From NCBI RefSeq assembly GCF_019710475.1, contig NZ_JAJFAX010000001.1:372001-436000 (forward strand): a stretch of 64,000 bases of DNA, read 5' to 3'. Below the pieces are notes generated by a model. It saw only the letters and a list, made by a program, of their open reading frames with translations, did not search any database and was not told where the DNA came from. How positions within the stretch are numbered: position 1 is the first letter of the stretch; each line of letters opens with the position of its first letter. The DNA comes from Glycomyces sp. TRM65418 (GTDB lineage Bacteria > Actinomycetota > Actinomycetes > Mycobacteriales > Micromonosporaceae). A program made the position numbers and the translations under genes. Below, in pieces: positions 60,245-64,000 of this stretch.

Positions 60245-61285
60245 ATGCCCGAGTTCGCACCAGTGCGCCTGCCGCACTACGACGGCCGGGCTTCCGGCCC
60301 CCACTCGCTCCTCGCCGACGTCGCCGCCTGGACCGGATCCCCGCCCATGCGCCGACTCCTCGACCAGTTCGGCGGCGCGCTCCCCGGCGCCGGCACCGCC
60401 GAAGACCTCGCCTACCTGGAGGCCTTCTCGGCCGACCACTGGGACTTCCGCGCCGGCCGCGAACGCCACGAGACCGCGCCCCAGCCGCTCGACCCCGAAC
60501 AGGAGCACGCCGTCACCGAGGCCGCGCTGGCGCTGGGTCTCGGCGCCCAGGCCGAGCCGCGCCGACGGCACTACACCCACGTCCTGGTCCTCGGCGGCCT
60601 CGTCGCCTCCTGCCTGTTCCGCACGCGGTTCGCCGCCGAACTGCTCGCGAACGGCGTCGAAGCCGACAACGTGACCGGCGTCGGGGGCTTCCGCCCCTTG
60701 GACGCACCGGATCGCGAATCGGCCGCGCTGAGCGGGATCGCGTGCGGCGACTTCGAGGTCGACGCGATCGAGGCGAGCCTCAAGCGCGCCTTCGGGATCG
60801 AGGGCGAGCCGCATGTGGACCGAGGCGGGGACCCGCGCCTGGAGCCGAGCCGGGCCTGGAAGGTCGCGACGTTCGCGGACGGACCGGTCGCGGTCCGGGC
60901 GGTGGCGGCGCCGTCCTCGCAACCCGACCGCCGCCGGGCCGACACCGTGGACACCTGCCGCTTCTGGGCCGACCGGGTCGCCGACCTCTCCCCCGGCGAC
61001 AGCGTCCTGGTCGTGACCTCCGCGCCCTACACGGTGTTCCAGCACTGCGACGCGATCACCCACATGGGACTGCCCTACGGGTGCGCGGTGGACACCGTCG
61101 CCGTCGACCCCGCCCAGCTCCCCGAACCCCACTTCCGCAAGGAGCACACCGCGAGCGGCTACCTCCAGGAGGTCCGCTCGGCGATCCGCTCGATGCAGCG
61201 CCTCTACGGCCTCGCCTACGCCGCCGCCCAGGCCCCGACGTCGCGGTCCCGTCCGCACCGCACCAGGTCGGCGGCATTCCGCTAG
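60245..61285 (+). CDS. Uncharacterised protein with DUF218/YdcF-like features
   Basis: 346 aa, cytosolic. 'YTHVLVLGGLVASCLFRTRFAAELLANGVEADNVTGVGGFRPL' looks like the first half of a YdcF/ElyC-type fold (strand, R-rich helix, Gly loop). 'LSPGDSVLVVTSAPYTVFQHCDAITHMG' resembles its second half ('vlvVTs..' and an aromatic/His helix). The link is distant and no function is implied. ATG 60245 is preferred over the longer GTG at 60188 because similarity starts here; no strong ribosome site is visible. Monocistronic. Confidence 0.8.
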   Translation: MPEFAPVRLPHYDGRASGPHSLLADVAAWTGSPPMRRLLDQFGGALPGAGTAEDLAYLEAFSADHWDFRAGRERHETAPQPLDPEQEHAVTEAALALGLGAQAEPRRRHYTHVLVLGGLVASCLFRTRFAAELLANGVEADNVTGVGGFRPLDAPDRESAALSGIACGDFEVDAIEASLKRAFGIEGEPHVDRGGDPRLEPSRAWKVATFADGPVAVRAVAAPSSQPDRRRADTVDTCRFWADRVADLSPGDSVLVVTSAPYTVFQHCDAITHMGLPYGCAVDTVAVDPAQLPEPHFRKEHTASGYLQEVRSAIRSMQRLYGLAYAAAQAPTSRSRPHRTRSAAFR

Positions 61286-61460
61286 CGGCGGGTGACCTCT
61301 CACCGACGCTCAGTAGGGTCAATGTAGACGAACGGTCGCGCTCCGTGGTGCGCGTCGTCGCGGTGATCGTCCAGCGGCGGGCGAAGGCCTGTACCTCGTT
61401 GCCGATATATCTCTATTACATCACCGCAGGGCGCGTCTCGCCTCGGCCCGCGCGCGGCGA

Positions 61461-61496
61461 CGGCCGACCCCGAGCGCCAGCGAGCGGGGTCGGCCG
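61461..61496 (-). terminator. Terminator of the aceB gene
   Basis: A 12-bp perfect stem (61461-61472 with 61485-61496) and a 12-nt loop lie 41 bp after the aceB stop on the minus strand. Confidence 0.65.
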
Positions 61497-61536
61497 CGCA
61501 GGTTCCGCGGGCGCGGTCGTGCCGGGCCCGGTTCGG

Positions 61537-63153
61537 CTAGACGAGGAACCTGGTGTAGGCCGGCAGGGTCAGGAAGGTCGGGTAGTCCTCCCCCAGGGCG
61601 CATTCGGTGAAGACGGCGAGCGCGTCGTCGAAGCGGTCGCCTTCGAAACGCTGCATCTTGGCGAACTCGTCTTTCAGCAGCTCCTCGACCCACGGCCGCG
61701 TCACGGTGCGCCCCTCGTCCGTCTTGGCCTCGGCGTTGATCCACTGCCAGATCTGCGAGCGCGAGATCTCGGCGGTCGCGGCGTCCTCCATGAGGTTGTT
61801 GATCGCCGCCGCGCCGATGCCGCGCAGCCACGACTCGATGTACCGCACGCCGACTTCGAGGTTCTTGCGGATGCCGCCCTCGGTGATCGCTCCGGGTGTC
61901 GAGGCGACGTCGAGCAGGGCCGCCGCGTCCGGGACGACGTCCTCGCGCTGCTTGTCGATCTGGTTCGGGAGCCCGCCCAGCGTCTCGTCGAAGACCGCCA
62001 TGGCGACCGGCACGAGGTCCGGGTGGGCCACCCAGGAGCCGTCGAAGCCGTCGTCGGCCTCGCGGCTCTTGTCGGCCCGGACCTTCTCCAGGGCGACGGC
62101 GTTCGCCTCGGCGTCCTTGCGGCTCGGGATGAACGCGGCCATGCCGCCGATGGCGGAGGCGCTGCGCCGGTGGCAGGTGCGCACCAGCAGTTCGGTGTAG
62201 GCGCGCATGAACGGCGCGGTCATGGTCACCTGGTCGCGGTCGGGCAGGACGAAGCGGGGTCCCCGCTGACGGAAGTTCTTGATGACCGAGAAGATGTAGT
62301 CCCAGCGGCCGGCGTTGAGGCCCGACGAGTGGCGCCGCAGCTCGTAGAGGATCTCCTCCATCTCGAACGCGGCGGTGATGGTCTCGATGAGGACCGTCGC
62401 CCGGATGGTCCCCTGCGGGACGCCGAGGAGGTCCTGAGCCATGACGAAGACGTCGTTCCACAGGCGCGCTTCGAGATGCGATTCCAGCTTGGGCAGGTAG
62501 AAGTAGGGGCCGCGGCCGAGTTCGATGAGCCGGTGCGCGTTGTGGAAGAAGTACAGCCCGAAGTCGACGAGGGACCCGGCGACGGGCACGCCGTCGACCC
62601 GCACGTGCAGTTCGGCGAGATGCCAGCCGCGGGGGCGGACGATGATCGTCGGCAGGTCGGTGAGGGTCTCGCCCTTGAGGCGGTACTCCTTGCCCTGCTC
62701 GCTGGTGAAGTCGATGCGCCGCTCGATGGCGTCGCGCAGGTTCGCCTGCGAGTCGATGACGTTGTGCCAGTTGGGGGTGGAGGAGTCCTCCAGGTCGGCC
62801 ATCCAGCATTTCGCGCCCGAGTTGAGGGCGTTGATCGTCATCTTCCGGTCGCAGGGGCCGGTGATCTCGACGCGCCGGTCCTCCAGGCCCGGCGCGAGCG
62901 TGGCGACGCTCCAGGAGAAGTCCTCGCGCACGTCGGCGGTCTCGGGCAGGAAGCGGGGATCGCAGCCGTTGGCGATCTTGACGCGCCGCTCCTGCCGGCG
63001 CTGGAGGATCTCCTGGCGACGGGGCGCGAAGGCCCGGTGGAGGGCGGCGACGAAGGCCAGCGCGTCAGGGGTGAGGATCTCGTCCTGGCGGGCGACCTCG
63101 GGCCCGTTGATCGCTATCCCTGAGTCGGTGCGGGTCTCGGTTGTGGTGACCAC
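61537..63153 (-). CDS. aceB: Malate synthase A
   Basis: 538 aa, the usual length of malate synthase A. 'MTINALNSGAKCWMADLEDSSTP' is the signature block with the catalytic Asp/Glu, 'LPTIIVRPRGWHLAELH' contains the active-site Arg, 'VLIETITAAFEMEEI' the Mg-binding Glu, and 'GIGAAAINNLMEDAATAEISRSQIWQWI' is the C-terminal catalytic block. It condenses glyoxylate and acetyl-CoA to malate. GTG at 63153 follows AGGAG by 7 nt. It lies 67 bp downstream of aceA on the same strand, so the glyoxylate shunt forms one unit. Confidence 0.96.
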   Translation of the reverse strand: MVTTTETRTDSGIAINGPEVARQDEILTPDALAFVAALHRAFAPRRQEILQRRQERRVKIANGCDPRFLPETADVREDFSWSVATLAPGLEDRRVEITGPCDRKMTINALNSGAKCWMADLEDSSTPNWHNVIDSQANLRDAIERRIDFTSEQGKEYRLKGETLTDLPTIIVRPRGWHLAELHVRVDGVPVAGSLVDFGLYFFHNAHRLIELGRGPYFYLPKLESHLEARLWNDVFVMAQDLLGVPQGTIRATVLIETITAAFEMEEILYELRRHSSGLNAGRWDYIFSVIKNFRQRGPRFVLPDRDQVTMTAPFMRAYTELLVRTCHRRSASAIGGMAAFIPSRKDAEANAVALEKVRADKSREADDGFDGSWVAHPDLVPVAMAVFDETLGGLPNQIDKQREDVVPDAAALLDVASTPGAITEGGIRKNLEVGVRYIESWLRGIGAAAINNLMEDAATAEISRSQIWQWINAEAKTDEGRTVTRPWVEELLKDEFAKMQRFEGDRFDDALAVFTECALGEDYPTFLTLPAYTRFLV

Positions 63154-63220
63154 GTGGGTACTCCTAAGGTGGCGGGCGGAGCCGCGCGGGGCTCCGCCGC
63201 GGCGGACAGGCGTCGCAGGG

Positions 63221-64000
63221 CTAGTGGAATTGTCCCGCCTCGGTGGACCCGGTGAGAGCGAGAGTTTCGCTATCCGGGTTCAGGGCGGCGGTGACGCGGT
63301 CGAAGTAGCCGGTGCCGACCTCGCGCTGGTGCTTGGTGGCGGTGTACCCCCGCTCCTCGGCGCTGAACTCGCGTTCCTGCAGGTCCACGTAGGCGCTCAT
63401 GCCTTCGCGGGCGTAGCCGTAGGCGAGGTCGAACATCGAGTGGTTGAGGGCGTGGAACCCGGCGAGGGTGATGAACTGGAAGGTGAAGCCCATCGAGCCG
63501 AGTTCGCGCTGGAACTTGGCGATCGTGTCGTCGTCGAGGTGGCGCTTCCAGTTGAAGGACGGCGAGCAGTTGTAGGCGAGCATCTGCTCGGGGTGCTCGG
63601 CCTTGACCGCTTCGGCGAACGTGCGGGCGGCCTCGAGGTCCGGTGTGCCGGTCTCCATCCACAGCAGGTCGGCGTAGGGCGCGTAGGCGTTGGCGCGGGC
63701 GATGCACGCCTCGATGCCGTTGCGGACGCGGTAGTAGCCCTCGGGCGTGCGGTCGCCGGTGAGGAACCGGCGGTCGCGTTCGTCGACGTCGGCGGTCAGC
63801 AGCGTGGCGGCCTCGGCGTCGGTGCGGGCGATGATGACCGTGGGGACGCCTTCGACGTCGGCGGCCAGGCGCGCCGCGTTCAGCGTCCGCACGTGCTGCG
63901 AGGTGGGAATGAGCACCTTGCCGCCCAGGTGGCCGCATTTCTTCTCGGAGGCGAGCTGGTCCTCCCAGTGGACCCCGGCCGCGCCGGCGCCGATCATGGC
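63221..64000 (-). CDS. aceA: Isocitrate lyase (5' end beyond window)
   Basis: The C-terminal 260 residues are seen. '[16 protein letters not shown]' carries the catalytic Cys in the KKCGH motif, '[22 protein letters not shown]' and '[12 protein letters not shown]' hold Mg/substrate residues, and 'YNCSPSFNW' is the conserved NCSPS loop. Isocitrate is cleaved to succinate and glyoxylate, which feeds the malate synthase encoded next. The frame is open to the window edge; an ATG at 63997 in the frame is internal. Confidence 0.96.
   Translation of the reverse strand, partial: AMIGAGAAGVHWEDQLASEKKCGHLGGKVLIPTSQHVRTLNAARLAADVEGVPTVIIARTDAEAATLLTADVDERDRRFLTGDRTPEGYYRVRNGIEACIARANAYAPYADLLWMETGTPDLEAARTFAEAVKAEHPEQMLAYNCSPSFNWKRHLDDDTIAKFQRELGSMGFTFQFITLAGFHALNHSMFDLAYGYAREGMSAYVDLQEREFSAEERGYTATKHQREVGTGYFDRVTAALNPDSETLALTGSTEAGQFH

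Noticed and set aside
1-64000. CRISPR arrays, IS elements, integrases, tRNA or rRNA genes
   Set aside because: No regularly spaced repeats, transposase or integrase motifs, CCA-tailed cloverleaf-like or rRNA-like segments were recognised by eye; a covariance-model scan would be needed to exclude a tRNA completely.

Overview
The window is very GC-rich, gene-dense chromosomal DNA of an actinobacterium. GTG and TTG starts are common, stops overlap starts (GTGA/ATGA), and intrinsic terminators are long G+C hairpins. The families present (GPP34 protein, DUF3558-type lipoprotein, twin Gdx transporters under a guanidine-III riboswitch, GH42, many LacI/TetR/WYL/ArsR regulators, a streptogramin-resistance pair) fit a soil, sugar-degrading, filamentous-type actinomycete. 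Glycomycetales or a relative is my best guess, at low confidence. No rRNA, tRNA, IS element, phage gene or CRISPR array was seen. The window cuts two genes: an ArsR regulator at the left edge and isocitrate lyase (aceA) at the right edge.

Layout. 1-8.3 kb: an SRPBCC/ArsR operon behind a twin palindromic operator, an APH-like kinase, an epoxide hydrolase divergent from a WYL regulator, an anchored secreted protein, an Asp-nucleophile hydrolase, a guanidine-III riboswitch with two SMR guanidinium exporters, and an EHN-type epoxide hydrolase. 8.4-14.9 kb: a rare HAD phosphatase-GH13 fusion, a methyltransferase, a DUF3558-like lipoprotein, an SDR, and an islet with a Cys-rich halocin-C8-like secreted precursor, a very strong hairpin and two ~50-aa double-TM proteins. 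15-28 kb: GH42 beta-galactosidase, GPP34, an amino acid permease, GNAT/pirin/GNAT, a frameshifted Lhr helicase, and a second ArsR-SRPBCC operon. 28-33 kb: two MocA-type dehydrogenases, ThuA and a LacI regulator, which share an operator motif with each other and with the GH42 gene.

33-49.8 kb: a PP2C-like phosphatase; a VOC protein behind a Zur-like box; MFS/TetR with a 24-bp palindrome; lipoproteins; a secreted CBM2 protein; a BNR-4 protein; a haloacetate-dehalogenase-like hydrolase with a FAD/Rieske oxidoreductase; and a beta-lactamase-fold lipoprotein followed by a two-component system. 49.8-64 kb: panE and an aldo/keto reductase; a 5'-nucleotidase with a shortened Tat signal; an M20 peptidase; a vat-vgb operon (streptogramin A acetylation plus streptogramin B linearisation) behind a Pip-like operator; a gluconate regulon (gntP, gntK, gntR-type); an unknown 346-aa protein; and the glyoxylate-shunt pair aceA-aceB.

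The most noteworthy items are: the mirror-symmetric cysteine pattern of the halocin-C8-like precursor and its gene islet; the vat-vgb pair with a GTAC-N3-GTAC operator; the HAD-GH13 fusion; the guanidine-III riboswitch; the shared LacI-type operator set; and the damaged lhr and nucleotidase signal peptide.
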